Below are positions 6,342 through 13,551 of a DNA stretch of 35,993 nt, piece after piece (the stretch's first letter is position 1; every line of letters begins with the position of its first letter). Location: the NCBI GenBank assembly GCA_947572725.1, contig CANPDB010000015.1, positions 1-35,993 of the forward strand, read 5' to 3'. The DNA comes from an uncultured Clostridium sp. (GTDB lineage: Bacteria > Bacillota > Clostridia > TANB77 > CAG-508). Position numbers and translations under genes: made by a program. A model generated the notes under the pieces. It did not search any database. It was not told where the DNA came from and was given only the letters and a program-made list of their open reading frames with translations.

Positions 6342-6373
6342 CACTTGCAAGTGTTATTGAAAAATGATAAAAT
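6342..6373 (+). promoter_or_regulatory. Palindromic operator over a promoter
   Basis: CACTTGCAAGTG (6342-6353) is a perfect 12-bp palindrome. Its centre TTGCAA (6345-6350) also serves as a -35, with a 17-bp spacer to TAAAAT (6368-6373). A protein bound there would block RNA polymerase at the promoter for the gene at 6405. The XRE-like gene at 6063 is the nearest candidate regulator. Confidence 0.7.
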
Positions 6374-6404
6374 GTAGAAAATTGCAGATAAAGGAAGTTT
6401 AATA

Positions 6405-6617
6405 ATGGAAAATGTAATAATGCTAGATATACTAAAGAGGATTAAGATGTTTTTGTTAGATGATTCAGTAGATTTAGCAAGAGAACTGGCACAATTAGAG
6501 TTGGATAACTTAAAAGGGATTACACAAGAAAGATGTAAAAATAAAAAATATCACTTCTACGATTGGTATTGTGTATATTGCAGTAATTTGAATTGTGAAA
6601 GTAATAAGAATAAATAG
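6405..6617 (+). CDS. Small hypothetical protein with cysteine-rich tail
   Basis: The protein is 70 aa, with AAGGAAG nine or so bases before ATG 6405. A leucine-rich helical N-terminal half (LDILKRIKMFLLDDSVDLARE) leads to a short tail containing WYCVYCSNLNCES. With the earlier RCKNKKYH, this tail offers a possible metal site. It is expressed from the promoter with the CACTTGCAAGTG palindrome and may begin the membrane-protein operon that follows. Function unknown. Confidence 0.65.
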   Translation: MENVIMLDILKRIKMFLLDDSVDLARELAQLELDNLKGITQERCKNKKYHFYDWYCVYCSNLNCESNKNK

Positions 6618-6673
6618 TTATTTAGGTTTTAAAAATTAAAAAATAGAAATTGTAAAGTTTGGGGGTGTTTAAA

Positions 6674-7243
6674 ATGGAAAAGGTAAAAGAATTTTTAAAA
6701 AGTCCAAAGAAAACAGCTATTTTAGGGTTAATAGGTTCAATATTTATGTTATTAAGTTGGAGTGTATATTTTTCTTTATATTCTATACTCGATAAATTGT
6801 ATGTAATAGGTTTGATTATTTATTTTGTAATTATTTTGATTAGAATGTTCTTACAAAAAGGAAATTTGAAAATTGCTAACTATACTTTAGTTGGTTTATA
6901 CATAGGACAATTATTGATGATTATACCTAATATAAAGTATATATTTACAGTTAAAGGAATCATTTATGTAATATCATTTATTATTGTACTTCTATACTTC
7001 ATCAATATATTGTTGAGAAAAAAGAACTTTATAAATAATAAGATATTTGCAATAACTATAATTTTATATACTTTAATACAATTAGTATCAGTTATAAGTT
7101 CCTATAACCTATTTGCAATTAAATATTCGCCTTTTATTGAAAATACAATATATATAATAAATTACATAGGCTACTTATTTATAATTCCATATTTCTATAA
7201 CTACTATAATATTTTAAAGGGGGAAAATAAAAATGGCAAGTAA
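6674..7243 (+). CDS. Polytopic membrane protein, function unknown
   Basis: The protein is 189 aa. ATG 6674 is preferred over the in-frame TTG at 6659 because GGGGGTG (6661-6667) is well placed for the ATG. The sequence has about six hydrophobic segments with short basic loops: near residues 15-35, 42-60, 70-90, 95-115, 125-145 and 160-180. No signature of a transporter or enzyme is seen. The end overlaps the next gene by 11 bases, so it is part of the operon 6674-9800 with the zinc-ribbon membrane proteins. Confidence 0.75.
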   Translation: MEKVKEFLKSPKKTAILGLIGSIFMLLSWSVYFSLYSILDKLYVIGLIIYFVIILIRMFLQKGNLKIANYTLVGLYIGQLLMIIPNIKYIFTVKGIIYVISFIIVLLYFINILLRKKNFINNKIFAITIILYTLIQLVSVISSYNLFAIKYSPFIENTIYIINYIGYLFIIPYFYNYYNILKGENKNGK

Positions 7244-7634
7244 ACAAGAACTTGAGGCAATGGGAATAAAAGTTATGCAATGTAAAGAATGTTGCAAAGA
7301 TATTGCAGAAGAAGAATATAACTCACATAAAGGTTATTGCAAAAATTGTTATAAAGATAGATATAATATTGAAAATAAGAAAAGGCAATGTAATCAAGAT
7401 GTTACTGATACTACTAATTATGAAGAAGAAAAGACAACAAATACAGTAGCAAAGATTATAAAAGTTCTAGCAATTATAAATGCTATTGCAAGTATTATTC
7501 TTGGATTAGTTAATATAGAAAATTTTGAATTATATGCAATTTTATTTATTGTTGTAGGGATTATTTCATCAGTTTTTGTCTATTCACTAGGAGAGATAAT
7601 TCAGCTGTTGCAGGATATAAAAAATAAAAATTAG
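7233..7634 (+). CDS. Zinc-ribbon membrane protein
   Basis: The protein is 133 aa. Residues about 17-42 form a zinc ribbon: CKECC, a linker containing EEEYNSHKGYC, then KNCY, giving a CxxC...CxxC ligand set. The C-terminal half has two membrane helices (IIKVLAIINAIASIILGLV and LYAILFIVVGIISSVFVY). Bacterial membrane proteins of this design have a cytosolic N-terminal ribbon and often sense or recruit partners. The ribbon is closely related to the one in the next gene (RECCRDISDEEYNRNKGYC), so the two share an ancestor. No enzyme motif is present. Confidence 0.8.
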   Translation: MASKQELEAMGIKVMQCKECCKDIAEEEYNSHKGYCKNCYKDRYNIENKKRQCNQDVTDTTNYEEEKTTNTVAKIIKVLAIINAIASIILGLVNIENFELYAILFIVVGIISSVFVYSLGEIIQLLQDIKNKN

Positions 7635-7690
7635 AAATTTAAAAATATGAAAATTGTAAAAAGAAGATTTTAATATAGGGGGTATAAAAA

Positions 7691-8800
7691 GTGGTAAAAC
7701 AAAGATGTAGAGAATGTTGTAGAGATATTTCAGACGAAGAATATAACAGGAACAAGGGATATTGTAATAATTGTTATACAGAAAAGACTGGAATTAAAAC
7801 ACCAAAGACAAGCTATAATGCTGTAGATAACACAAAAACAACAAGTAATGAAAAAATGAATTTTAATATAGATAAAAGAATGATTATATTTTCTATAATT
7901 GGTTTCTTAATACTAATCTTTATATGTATTCAAATTAGAAATTATAATGATGATTTAGAACAATGCTATACTGTTGCAAAGAAAGATTTTGATTGGGATA
8001 AATTTCAGTTGATTATAGATAAACACCCTATTCTAAAATCAAGTTTTGAAGAAAAGGCATATCAAGAATTATATAAGGCAATGGACGAAGAAATTGAAAA
8101 AATAAAAAATGGCGATTATGGTACAGAAAAAGAAAGTTTTAACTGGTATAATGAGGCTGATAAAAACAATGTGGATAAGGAATATAAAGATAAAATAAAA
8201 GAAAAACAACAACTGATAGAGCTTTATAAAATGATAAATACAATAAATCGTAAATACATTAAAAATGAAAAATATAGAGAGGCTTTTGCTGAATTGAATG
8301 ATATATATAATGCGTATGGGTTATGCTCTAAAGGACAAAGTATTGCTAAAGATGAACAAAACAAAATAAAGGATAAAGCAGTTGAACAAGTTATTGAAGT
8401 AGCACAAGAACGAATGAATAAAGGAGATTATTCATCAACTAAAGCGATTTTAGAAGATTTTACACATTTAAAAAATAAAACGATAACAGATTTATATAAT
8501 ACTTGTGAACAAAAAGTTGAAGAAGAAAAAAAGCAAGATGAAGAACGTAAGAAACAAGAGGAAAAAGAAAGAATCGAAAAAGAAAAGAAAGATTTTGAAA
8601 TATACTGTTATTTTAATATGATAGCTTGGAGAGATAAAAGTTTAAATGATGAACAAGCATTTTCAAAATGTGCAAGTAAATTTGGAATAACTAAAGAACA
8701 AGCAAAAGAAAGTTATCATAGAATTGAGCCTGTAAGTTATTCTTATCAAGATAAATACCCTGATATTTATAATAAATATGCAAGTCAATATTATAATTAA
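7691..8800 (+). CDS. Zinc-ribbon, single-pass membrane protein with coiled coil
   Basis: The protein is 369 aa with a GTG start; GGGGG lies eight bases upstream. It has an N-terminal zinc ribbon (CRECC ... YCNNCY, residues 6-30), a linker, and one membrane helix (about residues 57-78, MIIFSIIGFLILIFICIQI). A long extracytoplasmic helical region follows, with repeats that recall TPR-like helices (EAFAELNDIYNAYGL), then a highly charged coiled coil (EEEKKQDEERKKQEEKER). The end contains FGITKEQAKESYHRI. The ribbon is shared with the previous gene. A role as a cell-envelope scaffold or sensor is possible, but nothing proves it. Confidence 0.8.
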   Translation: MVKQRCRECCRDISDEEYNRNKGYCNNCYTEKTGIKTPKTSYNAVDNTKTTSNEKMNFNIDKRMIIFSIIGFLILIFICIQIRNYNDDLEQCYTVAKKDFDWDKFQLIIDKHPILKSSFEEKAYQELYKAMDEEIEKIKNGDYGTEKESFNWYNEADKNNVDKEYKDKIKEKQQLIELYKMINTINRKYIKNEKYREAFAELNDIYNAYGLCSKGQSIAKDEQNKIKDKAVEQVIEVAQERMNKGDYSSTKAILEDFTHLKNKTITDLYNTCEQKVEEEKKQDEERKKQEEKERIEKEKKDFEIYCYFNMIAWRDKSLNDEQAFSKCASKFGITKEQAKESYHRIEPVSYSYQDKYPDIYNKYASQYYN

Positions 8801-8816
8801 GAAAGAGGTTGAATTA

Positions 8817-9800
8817 ATGGAGAAGAAAACAAAATTTGTTATATTAATTAGTATAGTTGCTATATTAGTTATAGTTGGAATAATCGTTACATTTATCCCA
8901 TTAAATAAAACAAGTAAAGATGATATATATGTTGCTTTATATAGAAATGGAACTTTAGTATTTAATAATAAAGATGAATTTGATGAGAGTAAAATCGTAA
9001 AAGAATATGGTAATATAAAGGATTATGAAAACGAAGATAAAACATTATGGTATGATGAGGTAGATAAAATTAACAACATAGAGATTCTTAATACTATTTA
9101 TCCTAAAACAACAAAAAAATGGTTTTGGCAATGTAAGTTTATAGATAATATTGATGTTTCAAAGATAAATACTTCAAATGTAACTGATATGAGTTATATG
9201 TTTGCTAATTGTGAGAATTTAAAAGAATTAGATGTAAGTAATTTTGAAACAGCAAAACTAACTAATATGATGAATATGTTTGCAGGTTGTAAATCATTGC
9301 AAAATATATATCTAAAGAACTTTAATACTTCAAATGTAACTAATATATCTTTCCTGTTCTTTGGGTGTGAAAATTTAGAAAAAGTAGATTTAAAAGGACT
9401 AGATATGACAAATGTTACTATGATGAATGGTATGTTTTGTAATTGCAAGAATTTAAAAGAATTAGATATTAAGGATTTCAATACTTTAAATGTAATAAAT
9501 ATGCAAGATATGTTCAAAGGGTGTGAGAATCTAAAGAAAGTTGACTTAACAAACTTTAATACAGCAAATGTAACGAATATGAGTAGAATGTTTATGGGGT
9601 GCAAGAATTTGACAGAATTGAATCTAAAAAATTTCAATACATCTAAAGTAACAAGTATGTTTGCTATGTTTGAAGATTGTGAAAAACTACTTTACATTTT
9701 AGGAATAAATGACTTTGATATGTCTAATGTAACAGATAATAAAAGAATGTTTAATAATTGTACAAAATTAGAAAATTTTGGAACATTACCACAAAATTAG
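8817..9800 (+). CDS. BspA-like (DUF285) repeat surface protein
   Basis: The predicted protein is 327 aa. ATG 8817 with AGAGG upstream is preferred over ATG 8778, which lies inside the previous gene. It has one N-terminal membrane helix (FVILISIVAILVIVGIIV), a short domain, then about seven repeats of roughly 23-25 residues with the pattern FNTSNVTDMSYMFxxCxNLxELD. These are the DUF285/BspA-like leucine-rich repeats common on the surface of gut and oral bacteria and mycoplasmas, where they bind proteins. It is anchored rather than released. It closes the membrane operon and is followed by a strong terminator. Confidence 0.92.
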   Translation: MEKKTKFVILISIVAILVIVGIIVTFIPLNKTSKDDIYVALYRNGTLVFNNKDEFDESKIVKEYGNIKDYENEDKTLWYDEVDKINNIEILNTIYPKTTKKWFWQCKFIDNIDVSKINTSNVTDMSYMFANCENLKELDVSNFETAKLTNMMNMFAGCKSLQNIYLKNFNTSNVTNISFLFFGCENLEKVDLKGLDMTNVTMMNGMFCNCKNLKELDIKDFNTLNVINMQDMFKGCENLKKVDLTNFNTANVTNMSRMFMGCKNLTELNLKNFNTSKVTSMFAMFEDCEKLLYILGINDFDMSNVTDNKRMFNNCTKLENFGTLPQN

Positions 9801-9827
9801 AAAAGAGGACTCTCCTCTTTTCTTTTT
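9801..9827 (+). terminator. Intrinsic terminator of the surface-protein operon
   Basis: AAAAGAGG (9801-9808) pairs with CCTCTTTT (9814-9821) around a 5-nt loop and is followed by CTTTTT. It begins right after the stop codon of the BspA-like gene. Confidence 0.92.
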
Positions 9828-10255
9828 ATCTCTCACATAAATTTTGAGCAATTTTAATTATGGAGATGACATTTATTATATATCTAATATACAAACTTTT
9901 GTTCAAAGGCAATCTCGAGCGTGTGAGAGGTATATATAAAGTGGTTATCATCTATCAATAAAATCAATCTTTTAATAATATATATAGTTTATATTGGATT
10001 CAAAATTTATCTCATAAATAGTCGCTACGCACTCGTCAATACCTCTATTATGTAATTTGGAAAGTTAGACATATAAGATGTTATCTTCAAAATTAAAATG
10101 GCTTAAATTTAATGATATATCAAAATGAAATTTTAGAATATTTAATGTAGATAACGTTGAATATTCAGTACCCCTTAAATTGAGGGATACTGAAACTAAA
10201 ACTTTATTAGTTAATTAGGTAATTACCAATGCATTGATTTATTCATCTATTCCAT
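9828..10255. other. Intergenic region with inverted repeats
   Basis: No credible gene is seen in about 430 bases. It contains a spaced inverted repeat, CTCTCACA (9831-9838) and TGTGAGAG (9922-9929), and a hairpin, TTCAGTACCCCT (10164-10175) with AGGGATACTGAA (10183-10194), one mismatch, 7-nt loop. The palindrome GGTAATTACC lies at 10218-10227. The hairpin has no T-run on either strand. It may be a remnant or a regulatory region of the mobile element. Confidence 0.45.
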
Positions 10256-10561
10256 TTATATAAAGTTACTCGTAAAACTTTTTCTAATATTTATAATATC
10301 ATTTTTCAATCTACTAATAATATCATCTTGACTTGTTAGAGTTATAGAATAAGATTTATTATTTTCTTGATTCTTATATAACAATCTTATTCCACTAACA
10401 CTATTACCTTTTATTCCTGTTATTTCAGAAATACTTTTATAATTAGTTTTATTACTGTTAATATATATATTTGCAAATTCATTACTTTTTATATTATCTA
10501 CAGTTATATCATAATCAATATTGTTTTCTTTTAAAAATTTTTGTACTTTAGTTAATCTCAT
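10256..10561 (-). CDS. Hypothetical protein
   Basis: The protein is 101 aa, with AAGGAGG eight bases before the ATG on the minus strand. It begins with a basic helix (MRLTKVQKFLKENNIDYDI) and continues with beta-like segments (ANIYINSNKTNYKSISEITG). No cysteines, membrane span or known motif. It is the only gene on this strand between the surface operon and the tRNA. A good promoter precedes it. Function unknown. Confidence 0.7.
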   Translation of the reverse strand: MRLTKVQKFLKENNIDYDITVDNIKSNEFANIYINSNKTNYKSISEITGIKGNSVSGIRLLYKNQENNKSYSITLTSQDDIISRLKNDIINIRKSFTSNFI

Positions 10562-10593
10562 AATTAGCCTCCTTATGCTGATTATAATATCAT

Positions 10594-10622
10594 ATTATAG
10601 CAAATTCTTCAAATAATGTTAA
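10594..10622 (-). promoter_or_regulatory. Promoter of the minus-strand hypothetical gene
   Basis: Reading the minus strand, TTAACA (complement of 10617-10622), 17 bp, TATAAT (complement of 10594-10599). The start codon is about 33 bases downstream. Confidence 0.65.
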
Positions 10623-10728
10623 AAGCTCTTATTTTCGATTGTACTGTTAAGAGGTATCATTTGTTGTATTTTATGATTTTATAATTGTGGGACTATGTGT
10701 AGGAATTTTTAGACACATATAAAAGCCC

Positions 10729-10757
10729 TTAACGAATATTACATTTTATGATACAAT
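10729..10757 (+). promoter_or_regulatory. Probable promoter
   Basis: TTAACG (10729-10734), a 17-bp spacer and TACAAT (10752-10757) precede the gene at 10784 by about 27 bases. Confidence 0.55.
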
Positions 10758-10783
10758 GTAAATTAGAAATGAGGTAGATTGAT

Positions 10784-11107
10784 ATGTTTTTAAGTTCGAT
10801 TAGTTCTTGTAGAAATGATAAATGCAGTAAAAAGGATTCTTGTTTAAGATATACTAATGAAAATGATAATATAAAAAGTGAAACGTATTTAGTATTAACA
10901 GAAGAAGAATGTAATAAAAGCAAAAGTTATATAAATAAAGATGAATATTATAAAAAAATGATATTAAATGCTATAAATGAAAGTCCAAAAGATGATTTAG
11001 ATAAAAAGTATTTGTTAGAACTTTGTTATTCGTTATTAGAAGTATCAAAGAAATATGAGTTAAATGCTGAACTGAAAGATAAGATTAAATCAATAGAAAA
11101 TAAATAA
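10784..11107 (+). CDS. Cysteine-containing hypothetical protein
   Basis: The protein is 107 aa, with GAGGTAG upstream of ATG 10784. The N-terminus has three close cysteines (SCRNDKCSKKDSCLRY), a possible small metal site of the kind seen in short phage proteins. The rest is helical and charged, ending in two leucine-rich helices (KKYLLELCYSLLEVSKKYEL). It is the last gene before the presumed element end near tRNA-Pro. I do not recognise the family. Confidence 0.65.
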   Translation: MFLSSISSCRNDKCSKKDSCLRYTNENDNIKSETYLVLTEEECNKSKSYINKDEYYKKMILNAINESPKDDLDKKYLLELCYSLLEVSKKYELNAELKDKIKSIENK

Positions 11108-11113
11108 AAATAG

Positions 11114-11177
11114 TTTCTGCAATTTTCTGCAATTCAAAAAAATTAGTTTCTGCAAATATTGAAGATTTTTTCTGCAA
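11114..11177 (+). repeat. Four direct copies of TTTCTGCAA
   Basis: TTTCTGCAA occurs at 11114-11122, 11124-11132, 11147-11155 and 11169-11177. The spacing is uneven (10, 23 and 22 bases between starts), so this is not a CRISPR. Short iterated sites near one end of an integrated element are typical of recombinase arm-type or protein-binding sites. Confidence 0.6.
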
Positions 11178-11231
11178 GAGCAAAAAAATTTAGAAATACC
11201 CACACAAACTTTAAAGAAAAAATCAATCTAG

Positions 11232-11267
11232 TAAATGATTGAAAAACGTTTATATATCAATCATTTA
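11232..11267. repeat. Perfect 10-bp inverted repeat
   Basis: TAAATGATTG (11232-11241) and CAATCATTTA (11258-11267) are perfect complements around a 16-bp spacer. It lies between the direct repeats and tRNA-Pro, where the end of an integrated element would be expected. Confidence 0.6.
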
Positions 11268-11345
11268 TGAACTTTTTATAAAAATCCATTCTTCCTTGTG
11301 TTTCTAGGAACACAGAGAACGGCAAAACTGGTCTACTTTCAAAGA

Positions 11346-11379
11346 AAAATCCTTGTAACTCAACAGCTACAAGGATTTT
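11346..11379 (-). terminator. Terminator downstream of tRNA-Pro
   Basis: AAAATCCTTGTA (11346-11357) pairs with TACAAGGATTTT (11368-11379). On the minus strand the stem is followed by T-rich sequence, so it should end the tRNA-Pro transcript. Confidence 0.8.
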
Positions 11380-11395
11380 AACTATTATTTTTCAT

Positions 11396-11471
11396 TGGTC
11401 GAGGTGACAGGGATCGAACCTGCGACCTCATGGTCCCAAACCACGCGCGCTACCAACTGCGCTACACCTCG
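11396..11471 (-). tRNA. tRNA-Pro (anticodon TGG)
   Basis: The minus strand folds into a full cloverleaf: acceptor CGAGGTG/CACCTCG, D stem GCGC/GCGC, anticodon loop TTTGGGA with TGG, T arm with TTCGATC, and discriminator A. The CCA end is encoded (TGG at 11396-11398 on the plus strand). The 3' end faces the mobile region, which makes it a plausible integration target. It has its own promoter and a terminator. Confidence 0.96.
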
Positions 11472-11502
11472 ATATAATATATTTTATTTACAATGCCTAT
11501 AT

Positions 11503-11531
11503 AATATATCATAAAATCAAAAAAAAATCAA
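11503..11531 (-). promoter_or_regulatory. Promoter of tRNA-Pro
   Basis: On the minus strand: TTGATT (complement of 11526-11531), 17 bp, TATATT (complement of 11503-11508), about 32 bases before the mature tRNA. Confidence 0.65.
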
Positions 11532-11549
11532 TAACTTTTTCAAAAAATA

Positions 11550-11578
11550 TTGAAAAAACTCAACGATTAAAGTATAAT
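11550..11578 (+). promoter_or_regulatory. Promoter of tRNA-Arg
   Basis: TTGAAA (11550-11555), 17 bp, TATAAT (11573-11578). The mature tRNA starts 30 bases later. Confidence 0.8.
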
Positions 11579-11607
11579 AATAAAGTATTTTTATTAAATA
11601 CATTTTT

Positions 11608-11684
<77 letters not shown>

Positions 11685-11686
11685 AG

Positions 11687-11713
11687 GTTCTCAAAATTAT
11701 TTGAGGACTTTTT
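11687..11713 (+). terminator. Terminator of tRNA-Arg
   Basis: GTTCTCAAA (11687-11695) pairs with TTTGAGGAC (11700-11708), one G-T pair included, with loop ATTA and five Ts following. It begins just after the tRNA CCA. Confidence 0.9.
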
Positions 11714-11779
11714 ATATTTGTTTATTTAAACTTATTAATAAATTAGCCCTCCTTTCGTATAAAATAATATATCCATAAA

Positions 11780-12649
11780 CTAAACTATCTGTTCTTTTGT
11801 TTTATCATTAGAATATAGTTCTTTCTTGATTACTTTTATGGCTTCAATCGTATCTAAAAAACTTACATTTTTTGAATACTCATGCTTTTGGGAATAATCT
11901 AGCCATATCCTATTTAAAAACGGATTATTTTCTAAAATTTTGATTGTTTCTTTTATATTTCTCAGTTCGGTTATACTATTTCTAGCAGAAAAAGTTCTAA
12001 TAATAGCCTCTGATAAAATTTCTTTATCTATACTATCCCATCTGTAATTAACAAAAAAGTACAAATCGTAGTAATCTTTCATTCTACTATTTGTTATTTT
12101 TCTTTCTAATATAGACTGTAATTTTTCGGCAATAATAGTTTCTTGATTGTAAGATAAAATGTCTATGTATGAATTATCAAATAACTTTTTATACTTGTAT
12201 TCAATTGCTCTAGGTGTAATAATATCTCCAGTTGAAACATCCATATGAAATTGTACCTTTATATTTTCATATATAGCAATTATTTTAAATTGGTAACCAC
12301 CATAATATTCTTCTTGTTTTATATCTTCAACTTTCTCTATTTTAAATGTAACATTATCTCCAATATCCATATTTAAAACTTCATTAAGTATTTCTAATAA
12401 TTTTTCTTTGTCTAAATTAATACCTGTTATATTAGTGTCTATATCCATAGTGGTCCTTAAATTTATTCCCATTATTGAAGATAATAGTAATCCACCTTTT
12501 ATAATAAAATTCTCTTTATATTCTGATTTTGATAATCTTTCTAATACTCTTTCAAACATATAATTTTGCAATACTTGTTGAATTGAAATAGCATTCTCAT
12601 TAGCTACATTTCTAGCTTTATATTTTAATGATTTTGCGTTTTTTATCAT
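11780..12649 (-). CDS. abiEii: AbiEii-family nucleotidyltransferase toxin
   Basis: The predicted protein is 289 aa. It has the minimal nucleotidyltransferase layout of AbiEii/DUF1814 toxins: FIIKGGLLLSS (the GG motif), TTMDIDTN (the metal-binding DxD), a later HMDVSTGD strand, and EKLQSILERKITNSRMKDYY with the conserved lysine and RxKDxxD. AbiEii toxins are GTP-dependent transferases that stop growth or phage multiplication when not countered. The ATG at 12649 is chosen because it overlaps the antitoxin stop (ATGA), with GGAG upstream; a GTG at 12658 is possible. Key residues look intact, so the system is probably active. Confidence 0.93.
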   Translation of the reverse strand: MIKNAKSLKYKARNVANENAISIQQVLQNYMFERVLERLSKSEYKENFIIKGGLLLSSIMGINLRTTMDIDTNITGINLDKEKLLEILNEVLNMDIGDNVTFKIEKVEDIKQEEYYGGYQFKIIAIYENIKVQFHMDVSTGDIITPRAIEYKYKKLFDNSYIDILSYNQETIIAEKLQSILERKITNSRMKDYYDLYFFVNYRWDSIDKEILSEAIIRTFSARNSITELRNIKETIKILENNPFLNRIWLDYSQKHEYSKNVSFLDTIEAIKVIKKELYSNDKTKEQIV

Positions 12650-13233
12650 ATAATCCACTCCATTACTTTTTCTAATTTTTTTTCACATTTCATTTTTTTT
12701 GCATATTCCCATATTTTATTTAAATCTACTTGATTGTGTAAAATCATATTCCTAATAAATTTATTTGTTTGTTCTTTATCTATACCTGTATTTCTATCTT
12801 TTAGGATATCACATATCGTTCTTTCCATATTATAAACTTTTACTTTGAACCCAGATGGAGAATTTACTATAACTACTCCTAGATCCAGTAAATCCTTTTT
12901 CACATAATGTACTCTCATGTTATTAGGAAATCTCTGTACATTATATCCACTATATACTGTCACATCAATTTTTTCTGGTGTTCTTTCACTTGCTCTAAAA
13001 AGATACATGGCAGTATTATATGAGAATATGGCATTTTTATTTTTAAGTTGAAATATATAAAATTCATCTTCTAACATATCTCTTGAAATGTATATACCTT
13101 TTTTTACTCTTTCAATAGTGCCACTTTCTATAAATTGTTTTATATGAACTCTAGGAATCCCAATTCCTTCGATTTGTTTTGTTGTAATTATTCCATTATT
13201 TTGTTTTAGAAGTTTTTTGATTTTTTCTTCCAT
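12646..13233 (-). CDS. abiEi: AbiEi-family antitoxin and repressor
   Basis: The protein is 195 aa. The N-terminus (residues about 1-60) is the winged-helix domain of AbiEi (LLKQNNGIITTKQIEGIGI, then VKKGIYIS). The rest matches the AbiEi C-terminal fold (DEFYIFQLKNKNAIFSYNTA, VYNMERTICDILKDR). In known type IV systems the N-terminal domain binds inverted repeats at the promoter and the C-terminal domain counters the toxin. Here the promoter lies inside the 26-bp inverted repeat at 13238-13297, which suits autoregulation. The stop overlaps the toxin start, so the pair is one operon. Confidence 0.93.
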   Translation of the reverse strand: MEEKIKKLLKQNNGIITTKQIEGIGIPRVHIKQFIESGTIERVKKGIYISRDMLEDEFYIFQLKNKNAIFSYNTAMYLFRASERTPEKIDVTVYSGYNVQRFPNNMRVHYVKKDLLDLGVVIVNSPSGFKVKVYNMERTICDILKDRNTGIDKEQTNKFIRNMILHNQVDLNKIWEYAKKMKCEKKLEKVMEWII

Positions 13234-13237
13234 AATT

Positions 13238-13297
13238 CCACCTCTTTACAATTGTACTTATATTGTATCACATATAAGTACAATTGTAAAGAGGTGG
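13238..13297 (-). promoter_or_regulatory. abiE operator: 26-bp perfect inverted repeat with promoter
   Basis: Two perfect 26-bp arms (13238-13263 and 13272-13297) flank an 8-bp centre. Each arm contains the palindrome TACAATTGTA. On the minus strand, TTTACA, 17 bp and TACAAT lie within the repeat, and GAGGTGG at its end is the ribosome binding site of abiEi. AbiEi from a streptococcus is known to bind paired inverted repeats of about this size. A repressor here would cover promoter and start region, and the RNA could fold over the Shine-Dalgarno site. Confidence 0.88.
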
Positions 13298-13551
13298 TGC
13301 AAGGCTTATTTTCATATTTATATATACTATTTGGAATTTACTCTTAAAATTTACAAAAACATAATAATTAAAATAAAATTCATTTATTTCTATATATTTC
13401 CCTAAAAATATGATATAATGCAATCAAATTTTATAAAAAGATAAATTATCATGTTTAAAGAAAATTTAATACTAGAAAATGGAGTCCAAATAATGGGAAC
13501 ATAGTTTTATAGATTTAAAATACTTATTAATAGTAAAGGAGGTCATTATAT
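13298..13551 (+). other. Short intergenic region before the transporter
   Basis: This is AT-rich, with TATAAT at 13414-13419 but no convincing -35. A 17-codon frame (13451-13504, MFKENLILENGVQIMGT) has no ribosome binding site and is not annotated as a gene. AAAGGAGG just before 13552 serves the transporter gene. Confidence 0.4.

Noticed and set aside
9194-9637. Minus-strand open frame opposite the BspA-like repeats
   Set aside because: It mirrors the repeats of the real gene on the other strand and has no start signal.
11114-11177. CRISPR-like repeats (TTTCTGCAA)
   Set aside because: Nine-base repeats with uneven spacing and no cas genes; not a CRISPR array.
13217-13405. Plus-strand open frame across the abiE operator
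   Set aside because: It overlaps the 26-bp inverted repeat and the start of abiEi and has no sensible protein features.
13451-13504. 17-codon frame before the transporter
   Set aside because: No ribosome binding site and no sign of a leader-peptide attenuator; likely chance.
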